From positions 11,162,501-11,226,500 of the forward strand of contig OY992840.1 in assembly GCA_963921425.1 (NCBI GenBank): DNA of 64,000 nucleotides, in the 5' to 3' direction. The notes below the pieces were generated by a model. It had not been told where the DNA came from. It saw nothing but the letters and a program-made list of their open reading frames with translations, and ran no database searches. The position numbers and the translations under genes were made by a program. The stretch is from Dryas octopetala (Eukaryota > Streptophyta > Magnoliopsida > Rosales > Rosaceae). Positions within the stretch are counted from its first letter, which is position 1, and every line of letters starts with the position of its first letter. Below are positions 35,418 through 47,284 of the stretch, piece by piece.

Positions 35418-36600
35418 TTTTCCCTCCCGCACACTCTATTTTGATTGATGGCCTCAATATCTCTTTCTTCTCTCTACAGATTACAATGGGATGCACATAT
35501 GTATACCTATTACCTGAGGCAATGGCTAGAGCCTTTTTTTCATTGAATTAGACTTTTATTAAAGTTTTTTTCTAACCATATTTAGGTTTATTTGGTATGA
35601 GCCTGATTAACAATATGCATAGAAAATGAGACTAGAGGAGCTCGGAGGTTTTCTTCAAGAAAGTGAAAGAGTAAAGATGAGCATTTTTGTCAATAGAATT
35701 GATAAAAGAAGATATAATGAATAAAAAGTTAAAAACTAAGAGAGGAGTGCATCAATACAAAATGAGAGTACTATGTTATATGAATTCCTTTGTCTCAATA
35801 CTAAATATTACTATACTCAAAAAATTTGGAAAAAGATGGGATTTGAAGTTACAATGAAAACAATTGCTGGACATGGAGAAAAGGACATGATATGTGTAAA
35901 CGATAGCGTTTTCCTTTAATGTGATTGCCTTGGTCGGTGGGTGAAAATTGAAATGAGCTGCCTGCAAAGTATTTTCGTGTTTATGAGTTTATCAACGGCT
36001 TTTGGAACAATTGGGCATATTAGGCTTATTAGCTGAGTCACGTAGTTTTGAACAAATCAATGAGTAATCAGCATGGTCAATAAAGTGTTGATTGTTGAAT
36101 TATTGGTCCACAAGCAATAAACATAACAAATGTTTTCAACTCTAGGACAAGGAGTAGGAACAAAAGTCCTAGGCTAGTAGGCCCACATGATAATATAACA
36201 TCCTTCTTTAATTTGTCATTACCAACATGTTTTAATGTTTTTGTTTTTATTATCTTGTTATTAAAATGTGAATTCAATTCATGGGATTGTGATTCATTTT
36301 GAATTATAAATTCTTCACTTTTAAATGTGCACAGTTGGGCCGCAAGGATCCCCTTTAATCACCAAACCAAATTTTCCCAGGTTTAACATCTTTTTAACTT
36401 TGTTGACTGTATTTTGTAAGCATGGTTGAGATGCTAATGGGGTTGGTAGACCTCCAACTTAAGACTCACACAATAACAAGTCAACAATAGCTTAGACAAT
36501 ATCTATAGATTCCATACAAACTGGGCATATCTGCAGAGCAAAAAAATGGGTAATCACTGTGCAATAGGACAATGTCTTCAATTAACAAGTGATGCATACA
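35418..36600. other. Intergenic DNA, no gene seen
   Basis: AT-rich; no domain-bearing ORF. The start of the YqgF/F-box duplicated block lies near its right end, where the sequence begins to match about 50,750 onward. Confidence 0.45.
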
Positions 36601-37012
36601 TGAACTTGTGATACATTTGGTTGTACAAACCTTTTGTCAAATGGACCTAGAACATGCCAATAGAAAAATTCACAGGAAACAAACAGAGAGTATGCAAAGA
36701 ACTTAAAATGTAAATTATAATATCCGGCAGACAGTTTCGTTTGCATTCATCAATAGAGAGTGATGTACATTACAAAGTCTGGGTGAACAAAATTGGAGTC
36801 ATCTGACAAAACTGTCATTGTCTTCGCCAAATAATTTATTCACAAGAAGTTTGACCAGAGGTCTAATAGTTTAGCAAAGTCCTGAGTTTGTTTTCTGTAG
36901 GGTTGATGATTTTAGGGCCTCAAAATTCAATTTTTGCATAATAGGTGATCTGCAGAGTATATTGTGAGTGCAGTCATAAAAAATAACTCTGTCATGAACA
37001 AGTAAGAAACAC

Positions 37013-38246
37013 TTAGGTAGCTTCAGACTTCATCTTCCTGTTCACAAAATCCAGGTACCCCTGCAAAATGAGAAAATATCAATTGATGTTACTCCAGCAG
37101 AACAGCTATGCTCAGATGAACAGAAAATCAACATTCTGCATGCAGTAAAATAAAATACTAGATTCTAGATCACTTACAAAATAATGGAAGTAACAATCAT
37201 GAATATGTGTAATTTGTAAAGATAGGCTAGACTAGCTTTGGCAGATCCATTTGATGTCTCCTAACTCAACATAAAAGCAAAATCTTCAACATTTTAACAA
37301 AAACTATAGAACCTAATGGATACTAGATTAACATGGGACACATCCAAGTTAGTAGCAGTTCCCATACAGATGAACTAATAGCATCAGCATTTGATTACAT
37401 CTTCTGCTATGCATATGTCAGAATCATCATATTTATGCAGATTAAATAATTGTCAAACAGTCTTACATCGCTGATGTAATATCATGTATGATTTGAAATG
37501 TATACATGCTCCGTGCTATGCTACTTGTACGTACGGTTGTACCTAGAAATCTAATGATAATCGAATAATTGGGTAGGGTCGGGAGAACCAAAACCCATGA
37601 GAACCAATCATGAACAAAAGGTAATCAACATTTTTGAGGTGACTGCTAATGTATTAGATTATGATAATGTCTTCAGCCACATATGGCAAGAGAGAGGTGT
37701 ACAACACACAGACAGAGGAAAGCCATGGAAGGTAATTGGCCTTAAGGGTGAGGAGTGCATAGGGGATGATGATGATGTGGCTTTAAGTATAAAGGGTGTC
37801 TTTGGCAAGAGCAAAAGCCTTTGATACACCGTCTTAGGAGCTCCAAGCTGCGTTTATGACCCCTTACCCAGTTACCAAGCCAAAGACTTAGCATTAATAT
37901 CCATTCCATGAATTATTTCTGGTATTAGTGAAAATCCCAGAAAAACCCAGCAATTGTTTTAAGTACCCAAGACACTTAGGCCTTATCCAGCTGAAAACGT
38001 TTTCTAGCATCCAGAGCTTAATATGCTTCCACCTTCACTCCCGAAACTTAAAGGTCCATCCAATAACATCTACTACTCCAATTTTTTCAGCATTTTCTTC
38101 AATATATTTAGATTTAGTGACTCTTTGTAACTGAAAGTCCTTGAAATAATATCAACTAAAAAACAAAAAAGAAAAAACTTCAGCAAAGAAATGAAAATAC
38201 TTACCAAACTCTGAAAATCAGCGACCATCAAATCCACATTCGATTT
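37013..38246 (-). pseudogene. YqgF/RuvX-like nuclease pseudogene
   Basis: Decayed copy of the intact gene at 51,123-53,419. The last exon (37060-37013, GYLDF...KSEAT stop) is whole. Only the first codons of exon 5 (NVDFLL) remain, next to a large deletion. Exons 3 and 4 are missing as one block between ATTAAATAATTG and CAAACAGTCTTACATC. Exon 2 is reduced to its 3' part (38246-38205), and exon 1 with the start codon is gone: the sequence jumps from ATTCGATTT to flanking DNA. The flanks on both sides align with the intact locus. It cannot make the enzyme. Confidence 0.88.
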
Positions 38247-38798
38247 ATAATCTAGCCCCAATAGTCTTGGCCCAACAACTTATTTATTTTAATTTAAAAA
38301 CAAATACTTATTCTTTTTTGTTGCGGATTAGAAAAAAAGGGGTTTCCAATAAAGTAGGAATATAAAATGCTTTAACGAGAAGTTATTTTTTGATATGACT
38401 ATAACACCACTACGTGGTATAATACTCTTATCAGTTCCTCTACGCTCTTTCCCTTTGATACGCTGTTTAGCACATGTTGCACATCAGTCTCCAAAACAAC
38501 TACATGAAATCTAGGATCATATGCAAACTCAAGTCTTACACATGCATCAAAGAATTCCGTCTCGGTTGGGTTTATGAACCCCTGAGCTCATTTCAAGAAC
38601 CACTCCAAACCCCCTTATATTGATAGAGCACGACACACCCCATCAACATTGATTTTGACAACGCCCATCGTTGTTTGAGAAAATCTGGCCTGATTATTGC
38701 ATTGAGACTGGGCTTGTGGGGTTGGCCCAATAGGCTATTGAGGTGCTTGTTGAAAATGCTACCCCTACATTTAATATATTGGCCAATTAATATATATA

Positions 38799-39207
38799 GA
38801 GGGCCCTTCCAATAAGGGATCCCTCATTTAGTGTTAAATGAGGGATCACCTTGTGGGGCCCACACGGGTCGTTTTGTATTAATCCGAACCGTCATTTTTT
38901 ACATCTCTATTGATAGATCATCCCTGCAAAAAATCAGCCAAATCGGAAATCGTTTACCCGTTCGGTTTAGCGGTCAAAGTTTTAAAACAAATGGACGAAT
39001 AACAAATTCCTCTATAAACACATAACTTTGACTGCTTAATTGAACGGGTAAACGATTTCCGATTTGGCTGATTTTTTGCAGGGATGATCTAACAATGGAG
39101 ATATAAAAAATGGACGGTTCGGATTAATACAAAACGACCCATGTGGGCCCCACAAGGTGATCCCTCATTTAACACTAAATGAGGGATCCCTTATTGGAAG
39201 GGCCCTC
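38799..39207. mobile_element. Palindromic MITE, about 409 bp, in a TA-rich target
   Basis: GAGGGCCCTTCCAATAAGG at the left mirrors CCTTATTGGAAGGGCCCTC at the right. Inverted match continues through TGGGGCCCACA, CGTTTTGTATTAATCCGAACC-like, AGATCATC and AGCCAAATCGGAAATCG to the centre near 39,003. Runs of TA flank both ends. Absent from the paralogous place near 53,960-54,220. Confidence 0.8.
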
Positions 39208-39239
39208 AATATATATATATGTCTCTTATATCCCCAGTA

Positions 39240-39984
39240 AGCATAGTCCATGGCATTTAGGTCACATCAAACGAACCTAAAACATATTGGGCCATTTAAA
39301 AACACCTTACTTGGACAGTTGGACCTGGACCTAGTCCATGCTCATTTGAGGTTCTTCCACATGGTGGACCACATTAGAAGCAGTATATAACTCAAAAAAT
39401 AAAGACAAGTTCACTTAACTGAAATTTTAACAAAAAATATATAGGTTTATCCTTCTTTTTAAATTAGGGCAAGTATATATACCTCTTTTCAATGTTGAGT
39501 GCTTGAACTACATCTCTCATTGCCAAAGGTTTTTTTATTGTGGCCTTCTACCCCACACTTGCTGCATCTGATATATATTTATGTGGAATATTGTAGTCTT
39601 CTAAGAACTAGATGTTACACAAAGAGTAGTAATTAAGAGACGAACAGTTGATGATGATTAGTGCAATAAATGTGTAAAACCAAATATTATAACAATAATT
39701 TTTAACATGCTCGGCATAAATAACTCTAATTATAAATAACTAGATGGATTCACAAAATTCTTATGAATATATTTTGGTGTGTAGTGTCATTCAAAGAATG
39801 TATCATACCATTCATACTAACTCTAATTGTAAATATCTAGATGGATTCACAAAATTCTTATGTATATATTTTGGGGTGTAGTGTTATTCAAAGAATGTAT
39901 CATACTTATTCATACCAATTATGTGAGGATTTAATATATATATGTATAATGTAGTTCACAACTTCACAAATTTCATACTATTTT
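39240..39984. repeat. Duplicated flank of the YqgF module
   Basis: Matches about 54,220-54,830 downstream of the intact YqgF locus (CATTTAGG...AACCTAAAACATATTGG; AGATGGATTCACAAAATTC). A local direct repeat of about 110 bp (TCTAATTATAAATA...GTATCATAC) occurs twice near 39,725-39,905. No gene. Confidence 0.7.
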
Positions 39985-40238
39985 TTTAAATAATTGAAAG
40001 AGTTAAAAATTTTAGACACTATTGAATTTATTTGTTGAGATATTGGTGAGAATTAAAATAGTTTAGCCTCCTCAAACAGTTTAGACACTGTTACAATTTT
40101 CTTCCGGCCATTTCGACTTCTCATCGTCTTTATCTATTTTTCACAAAGAAAAATTTATATGAGAACTGTTAATCCTTCATTTTTCAACTTATGAGTAAAT
40201 AATCAAAGCACATGAAAGGAAATTTCTTAGAGCTAGGA

Positions 40239-40404
40239 GGACTTACCTCTATAGTAAACCAATAATAACACTCATTCACATTTTGCCAAATTCAATGCAT
40301 CGTTAAGATCTTGTTTATTGTCAAGAAATTTTACTCCTGTTGTCATCCAAGTTGGCCTTGCTTGTTTTTGCATCCACTGCGTTTTAAACGCTCTTGGATG
40401 GTGA
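40239..40404 (-). pseudogene. Exon-like fragment, unit 1 of the 1.3 kb repeat
   Basis: Minus-strand reading gives AFKTQWMQKQARPTWMTTG then VKFLDNKQDLNDALNLAK, followed by a stop that is absent in unit 3. A splice-acceptor-like AG precedes the block and GAG/GTAAGT follows it, so it looks like one internal exon of an unknown gene. I do not recognise the family. Confidence 0.4.
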
Positions 40405-41552
40405 TTGGATGGTGAGGAAACTACAAAAGAATATATAGAAAGTAAAATAGCTGGAAAAGTAGGGTGAAAGAATTTCCAAAAAAAAAAGGGCAAGTAATGC
40501 AACATAATTTTCATTGCGTTGTCTGGCTGAGAAGGAAGTAGCCTCTTTTTCTCAATTTTCATTGTTTTTTTCATAAGTTTTAAGAATATAATTTTTGTTT
40601 ATCAAATGCAACATTTGACTTGGTGCATGCGTTGTGTCGTGGATCCTTGACTTGACATAGTACAATCGCGACTTTTATGTAGATTCTTTTTATTTTTCTT
40701 GAGGGGAAACATTGGATAAAATAATTTGTTAATCTTGTTGTCGATTAAGCAACAATTCCTTCAGTATTATATACACATCTTTTCAATAATATTACAAACC
40801 TTTTGCAATTTGCACCAAATAATTTCATTTAAACATTTGAAGAAAAGTTGAGGGTAAGGACCATTTTTAGTGATATTAATTGGTACCATCATCCTTAGCT
40901 CACACTTTTTCTTCTAACAAGATTAGAATTGGTCAAGAATCAAGACTATACTCAAAAGGTAAAAGGTAAAACAGAAATTAACATACAACACAGTGATTAG
41001 AGCTTTGAAGCATCCCCTTAATGAGGCAAAATATGCCATGAAAGAAATTGTTACATTTCCCCTCAGCTGCAGTTAAAATATTAGTAAAATTGCACCATCA
41101 CTGGATACTATTACAAATTCTTGGTTGCAAAGAAATAAAAGTTGTTTATTAGAGTTTGTTCAAGGACGAGAAAATCCCACTTAGCTAGACACTTGGTTGA
41201 ACCCCTACATATGGAGTTTTAAAACAAGGAGATTTGTCTAAGAGTGGCTCAATCTTTCCATCTTGCATATTATAAATAATTTCATACTATTTTTTTAAAT
41301 AATTGAAAGAGTTAAAAATTTTAGACACTATTGAATTTATTTGTTGAGATATTGGTGAGAATTAAAATAGATTAGCCTCCTCGAACAGTTTAGACACTGT
41401 TAAAATTTTCTTCCAGCCATTTCAACTTTTCATCGTCTTTATCTATTTTTCACAAATAAAAATTTATATGAGAACTGTCAATCCTTCATTTTTCAACTTA
41501 TGAGTGAATAATCAAAGCACATGAAAGGAAATTTCTTAGAGCTAGGAGGAAT

Positions 41553-41708
41553 TACCTCTGTAGTAAACCAATAATAACACTCCTTCACGTTTTGCCAACT
41601 TCAATGCATCGTTAATATCTTATTTATTGTCAAGAAATTTTACTCCTGTTGTCATCCAAGTTGGCCTTGCTTGTTTTTGCATCCACTGCGTTTTAAACGC
41701 TCTTGGAT
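41553..41708 (-). pseudogene. Exon-like fragment, unit 2 of the 1.3 kb repeat
   Basis: Same block as in unit 1, with substitutions (AATAAGATATTAACGATG). No start codon or partner exons nearby. Confidence 0.35.
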
Positions 41709-42852
41709 GGTGATTGGATGGTGAGGAAACTACAAAAGAATATATAGAAAGTAAAATAGCTAGAAAAGTAGGGTGAAAGAATTTCCAAAAAAAAGGGCAA
41801 GTAATGCAACATAATTTTCATTGCGTTGTCTGGCTGAGAAGGAAGTAGCCTTTTTTTCTCAATTTTCATTGTTTTTTCATAAGTTTTAAGAATATAATTT
41901 TGTTTATCAAATGCAATATTTGACTTGGTGCATGCGTTGTGTCGTGAATCCTTGACTTGACATAGTACAATCGCGACTTTTATGTAGATTCTTTTTATTT
42001 TTCTTGAGGGGAAGCATTGGATAAAATAATTTGTTAATCTTGTTGTCGATTAAGCAACAATTCCTTCAGTATTATATACACATTTTTTCAATAATATTAC
42101 AAACCTTTTGCAATTTGCACCAAATAATTTCATTTAAACATTTGAAGAAAAGTTGAGGGTAAGGACCATTTTTAGTGATATTAATTGCTACCATCATCAT
42201 TAACTCACACTTTTTCTTCTAACAAGATTAGAATTGGTCAAGATCAAGACTATACTCAAAAGGTAAAACAGAAATTAAGATACAACAGTGATTAGAGCTT
42301 TGAAGCATCCCCTTAATGAGGCAAGATACGCCATGAAAGAAACTGTTACATTTCCCCTAAGCTGCAGTTAAAATATTAGTAAAATTGCATCATCACTGGA
42401 TACTGTTACAAATTCTTGGCTGTAAAGAAATAAAAGTTGTTTATTAAAGTTTGTTCAAGGACGAGAAAATCTCACTTAGCTAGACACTTGGTTGAACCCA
42501 TACATATGGAGTTTTAAAACAAGGAGATTTGTCTAAGAGTGGCTCGATCTTTCCATCTTCCATATTATAAATAATTAATTTCACACTATATTTTTAAATA
42601 ATTGAAAGAAGTAAAAATTTTAGACACTATTGAATTTATTTGTTGAGATATTGGTGAGAATTAAAATAGTTTAGCCTCCTCAAACAGTTTAGACACTGTT
42701 ACAATTTTCTTCTGGCCATTTTGACTTCTCATCGTCTTTATCTATTTTTCACAAAGAAAAATTTATATGAGAACTGTCAATTCTTCATTTTTCAACTTAT
42801 GAGTGAATAATCAAAGCACATGAAAGGAGATTTCTTAGAGCTAGGAGGAATT

Positions 42853-43010
42853 ACCTCTGTAGTAAACCAATAATAACACTCCTTCACGTTTTGCCAACTT
42901 CAATGCATCGTTAAGATCTTGTTTATTGTCAAGAAATTTTACTCCTGTTGTCATCCAAGTTGGCCTTGCTTGTTTTTGCATCCACTGCGTTTTAAACGCT
43001 CTTGGATGGT
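42853..43010 (-). pseudogene. Exon-like fragment, unit 3 of the 1.3 kb repeat
   Basis: Most open of the three: ARPTWMTTGVKFLDNKQD then LNDALKLAKREGVLLLVYYRG, then a GTAAT-type donor. The LAKREGVLLLVYY pattern is a helix followed by a hydrophobic strand, as at the start of thioredoxin-like folds, but this is only a suggestion. Confidence 0.4.
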
Positions 43011-43777
43011 GATTGGATGGTGAGGAAACTACAAAAGAATATATAGAAAGTAAATAGCTGGAAAGTAGGGTGAAAAAATTTCCAAGAAAAAAGGGCAAGT
43101 AATGCAACATAATTTTCATTGCGTTATCTGGCTGAGAAGGAAGTAGCCTCTTTTTCTCAATTTTCATTGTTTTTTCATAAGTTTTAAGAATATAATTTTT
43201 GTTTATCAAATGCAACATTTTACTTTGTGCATGCGTTGTGTGGTGGATCCTTGACTTGACATAGTACAATCGCGACTTTTATGTAGATTTATTTTATTTT
43301 TCTTGAGGGGAAGCATTGGATAAAATAATTTGTTAATCTTGTTGTCGATTAAGCAACAATTCCTTCAGTATTATATACACATTTTTTCAATAATATTACA
43401 AATCTTTTGCAATTTGCACCAAATAATTTCATTTAAATATTTGAAGAAAAGTTGAGGGTAAGGACCATTTTTAGTGATATTAATTGCTACCATCATCCTT
43501 AGCTCACACTTTTTCTTCTAACAAGATTAGAATTGGTCAAGAATCAAAACTATACTCAAGGTAAAATAGAAATTAACATACAACAGTGATTAGAGGTTTG
43601 AAGCATCCCCTTAATGAGGCAAGATATGCCATGAAAGAAACTGTTACATTTCCCCTAAGCTGCAGTTAAAATAGTAGTAAAATTGCACCATCACTGGATA
43701 CTGTTACAAATTCTTGGTTGCAAAGAAATAAAAGTTGTTTATTAGAGTTTGTTCAAGGACAGGAAAATCCCACTTAG

Positions 43778-44572
43778 CTAGACACTTGGTTGAACCCATA
43801 CATATGGAGTTTTAAAACAAGGAGATTTGTCTAAGAGTGGCTCGATCTTTCCATCTTCCATATTATAAATACCAAGGTCCTCTTGCTCTCGTTTGTAAGA
43901 CATGAGAAAATCATTGGTGAAGTATATGCAATTCGCTTTACATCCAGGGTATTTGGAAGCATCGACAGAGAAGGAAGAATTATCACCTAGGAAGAGGGTT
44001 TTATTCCCCAAATTGTTCACCTCCGACTCCAACCAATTGCCATTACTAAAAGGCACCTCAAAAAACCTAAACCCGATGGTTGGTTCATAAGGCACTTTTC
44101 TAAAACGAGAAACCGCCAATAAGGACCCTCTTGATTCGACCAAATATATTTTTCTAATAGAAGCACACACAAATTTTTGTAGCATCTTTGCAACAACTAG
44201 CTGCGTATGTGCGTGATTGGGATCTTCAATATTACAAACCGAAACGTTGCCAGTAACGTCCACGATATAATATTGTTGTTTATAATACACTAGATCCGTT
44301 AGTATCTCCAATATTGTTTCCATTATTGTCCATTGTTCATCCCCCGGTCTCCAAAATGCTAAATTTATCAACCCATGCATGGCAAAGCATGACTACGTAA
44401 TCCGAAGTCTAAGAAGGGCTTGATGATAAGACAAACTTCCATAAGTAGGAACGCCACAAGCACTGTCCAGGAACTCACGGATGTTAGTGTCCTCATTAGG
44501 AAAACGATATACATGCTTCACAGTATCTGTGACTGGGAGCATGAGCCATGGAAGTTGGTGTGTTAACCGAGT
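43778..44572 (-). pseudogene. F-box/DUF295-type pseudogene 1
   Basis: Aligns with the intact gene at 48,878-50,023. The C-terminal 200 codons are open, but upstream there is a 4 bp insertion (extra GCAT near 44,376), a Trp-to-stop change (near 44,412), and a 181 bp deletion joining CTGTCCAG to GAACTCACGG. The F-box end is gone: homology stops at GAGTATTGA near 44,575 and jumps to the upstream flank of the intact gene. Its 3' end merges with unit 3 of the 1.3 kb repeat. Confidence 0.9.
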
Positions 44573-44638
44573 ATTGAGTTTTTGAGTTTAAAATTTTATT
44601 TGTCTTTTCATTTTAATGATGGTAACATTTGGTTTCAT

Positions 44639-45011
44639 ATTTGAGTTAATTACACTTACACTCCATGATGTTTATCGTCTTTTCACATACACCCTCTGGG
44701 GTTCCAATAATTACACACACCCCCTGAGGTTTTAAAACTGTTGCATATAACCCCCTACAAGAGAAAAATAAATAAATAATAAATAAGAAAATATTTGTAT
44801 TCAGGTTGGACCTTACACCTTGAATAATCTTATTAGGCTATTTAATCCCTTAGCATGCTTTTTTGCATAATTTCTCATCATTTTTGTCTCACTTTAGGGG
44901 GTTATATGTAACAGTTTTAAAACCTCAGGGGGTGTATGTGTAATTATTGAAACCTCAGGGGATGTATGTAAAAAGACGATAAACCTCAGGGGGTGTAAAT
45001 GTAATTAACTC
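44639..45011. mobile_element. MITE, about 373 bp, with about 118 bp inverted arms
   Basis: The arms carry three or four spaced copies of a CACCCCCTGAGGTTT-like motif (left GAGTTAATTACACTTACACTCC, right the reverse of GAGTTAATTACATTTACACCC). TTCAT flanks both sides (44634-44638 and 45012-45016). The paralogous sites at 50,363 (GGTTTCATGTTTTGATAATT) and 56,213 lack the insert, which fixes its borders. Confidence 0.85.
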
Positions 45012-45365
45012 TTCATGTTTTGATAATTTTTATCATTTCAATTAAGAAAAATGTCAACCCCGTGCTATCTTCAATAATAATATAAAATAAAAAACAAAAA
45101 CAAAAAAGAAACCCAGCCAAAGCCCGAGTAGATTCCACACAGAAGCAAAGGTGGGAACTTTACCCCTTGCTATTATCAAAAAAAAAAAATTGAAAACAAG
45201 GTCCAGGACCAAATGTGCTTTCGGCTAAAAACACAGGAACCAAAAATGTATTTTACCCATAGATAAAATAGATAAAACAACCGAGGAAGGAACCCTGCCT
45301 GTGCTCTCGCTCACACAAGCAAAGGTGGGAACTTTATCCCTTGTTATTATCAAAAATAAATTAAA

Positions 45366-45805
45366 TAGTTAAAAGAAAACTTTATTACAAACCTTTTGTC
45401 AAATGGACATAGAACATGCCAAAAGAAAAATTCACAGGAAACAAACAGGGAGTATGCAAAGAACTTAAAATGCAAATTATAATATCCAGCAGACAGTTTC
45501 CTTTGCATATATTCATCAATAGAGAGTGATGTACATTACAAAATGTGGGTGAACAAAATTGGAGTCATCTGCCAAAACCCTCATTGTCTTCGCCAAATAA
45601 TTCATTCAGGAGAAGTTTGACCAGAGGTCTAATAGTTTAGCAAAGTCCTGAGTTTGTTTTCTGTAGGGTTGATGATTTTAGGGCCTCAAAATTCAATCTT
45701 TGCATAATAGGTGATCTGCAGAGTACATTGTGAGTGCAGTCATAAAATATAACTCTGTCATGAACAAGTAAGAAACACTTAAATGGCTTCAGACTGTTGA
45801 GAGTA
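45366..45805 (-). pseudogene. YqgF module stub (3' flank only)
   Basis: Matches about 50,735-51,135 and 36,629-37,025 (TGTCAAATGGACATAGAACATG; GATGATTTTAGGGCCTCAAA). It stops at GGCTTCAGACT, inside the last codons of the YqgF gene. Nothing of the other exons remains; the MITE dimer begins just after. Confidence 0.8.
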
Positions 45806-45838
45806 ATGTGGCTTCAGACTGTATAAAATATATACAGG

Positions 45839-46590
45839 CTCCTTCTATTGAGGTATACCTCAACTTATTTATATTGAGGTATACCTTATTGGGGCCCACA
45901 CGAGTCGTTTTGTATTGATCCGAACCATTCAATTTTTATATCTCCATTGATAGATCATCATTATAAAAAATTAGCCAAATCGGAAATCATTTACCTATCT
46001 AATTTTGATCAAATAAATGGACGAACCAAATATTTTCGATGAAACCGTTCATTTATTTGATCAAAGTTAGATAGACAAATGATTTCCGATTTGGCTAATT
46101 TTTTGCAAGGATGATCTATCAATGAAGATGTAAAAATTAAATGATTTGGATCGACACAAAACGACTCGTGTGGGCCCCAACAAGGTCATACCTCAACATA
46201 ACTAAGTTGAGGTATACCTCAACTTATTTATATTGAGGTATACCTTATTGGGGCCCACACGAGTCGTTTTGTATTGATCCGAACCATTCAATTTTTATAT
46301 CTCCATTGATAGATCATCATTATAAAAAATTAGCCAAATCGGAAATCATTTACCTATCTAATTTTGATCAAATAAATGGACGAACCAAATATTTTCGATG
46401 AAACCGTTCATTTATTTGATCAAAGTTAGATAGACAAATGATTTCCGATTTGGCTAATTTTTTGCAAGGATGATCTATCAATGAAGATGTAAAAATTAAA
46501 TGATTTGGATCGACACAAAACGACTCGTGTGGGCCCCAACAAGGTCATACCTCAACATAACTAAGTTGAGGTATACCTCAATAGAAGGAG
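45839..46590. mobile_element. Palindromic MITE present as a tandem dimer, 359 bp unit
   Basis: Outer ends CTCCTTCTATTGAGGTATACC and GGTATACCTCAATAGAAGGAG are inverted. Inside, two direct 359 bp units (from about 45,849 and 46,208) appear identical by eye. Each unit is itself palindromic about ATTTTCGATGAAACC. The core words TTGGGGCCCACACGAGTCG, TTTTGTATTGATCCGAACC and AGCCAAATCGGAAATC are shared with the MITE at 38,799, so the two are related families. Confidence 0.85.
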
Positions 46591-47229
46591 TCTGTATATA
46601 TATATATAATTTTGTAAATGACATGAATTACAAATTTTAATTAATCTAGCCCCACCTTCCTCTCCCTCTGAGTCTCTAACCACACTCGTCTCTCTCTTCC
46701 ATTCTCTCTTCTCTTCTCTCTATATACTCCACATCTATTCTCTGCATATTAAAATTCCTTCACAAGATTGATTTTTATTTCTCCAATTCCAAGAGCCAAG
46801 CAACCAAAGACAAAAAAAAAAAAGCATCTCCATTAAATGCATCTTCTTAGAATAAACTTGGAAATCAGGTTGGGATCAGATTGATGGGGATTCCAAATGA
46901 CAGACCAAACAAAGATTAGCCCAACATATTCCAATCACAATCGTAACTGTTACCAAAAAAAAAATGACAAGGCTGCAACGACTGCCGCTGGAGGGAAGTG
47001 AGAGAGAGTACGTTTAGAGAGAGAAATAAGAGAGAAAAAGAAAGGGGAGGAGGTTATGAGGGTGGTTGGAGGGAGGGGAAGGAGGTGGCGTGGGTGGAGA
47101 TGGGTGGGCAGTGGGCTTTATGATTTTTTGTTTTTCTAACCTTTTAATTTCTTAATATTATTTGTGGGAAAAAAAGTTTGTAGATGTGGCAAGATCTAAG
47201 TCACAAATGATTATTAGAGGGCTGAGATC
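46591..47229. other. Spacer between duplicated blocks
   Basis: Starts with a TA run, then CT-rich (about 46,650-46,735) and GA/GGTGG-rich (about 46,985-47,110) tracts in opposite senses, perhaps an eroded inverted-repeat element. No gene seen. Confidence 0.4.
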
Positions 47230-47284
47230 AAAAGTCAGGTATAGTCTAGTAGGAAGCAAACTGGCAAAGGATCCAAGTCTGGCA

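Larger units (their letters stand above)
39985..43868. repeat. 1.3 kb tandem repeat, three copies
   Basis: Units begin near 39,972, 41,280 and 42,580 at TTCATACTAT...AATTGAAAGA. Each contains TTTAGACACTATTGAATTTA, the exon-like ORF listed separately, GTCGATTAAGCAACAATTCC, and ends in the last 25-30 codons of the F-box gene (minus strand). Units 1 and 2 lose F-box homology after TATTATAAATA and jump to the next unit. Unit 3 runs on into the longer F-box pseudogene. Explained by unequal exchange within the module array. A diverged fourth copy lies at 54,820-55,760. Confidence 0.9.

Noticed and set aside
37597-37824. ORF of 75 codons on the plus strand
   Set aside because: It lies in what is intron sequence of the YqgF pseudogene. 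The paralogous stretch at 52,310-52,530 carries frame-changing differences, so it is not conserved as coding.
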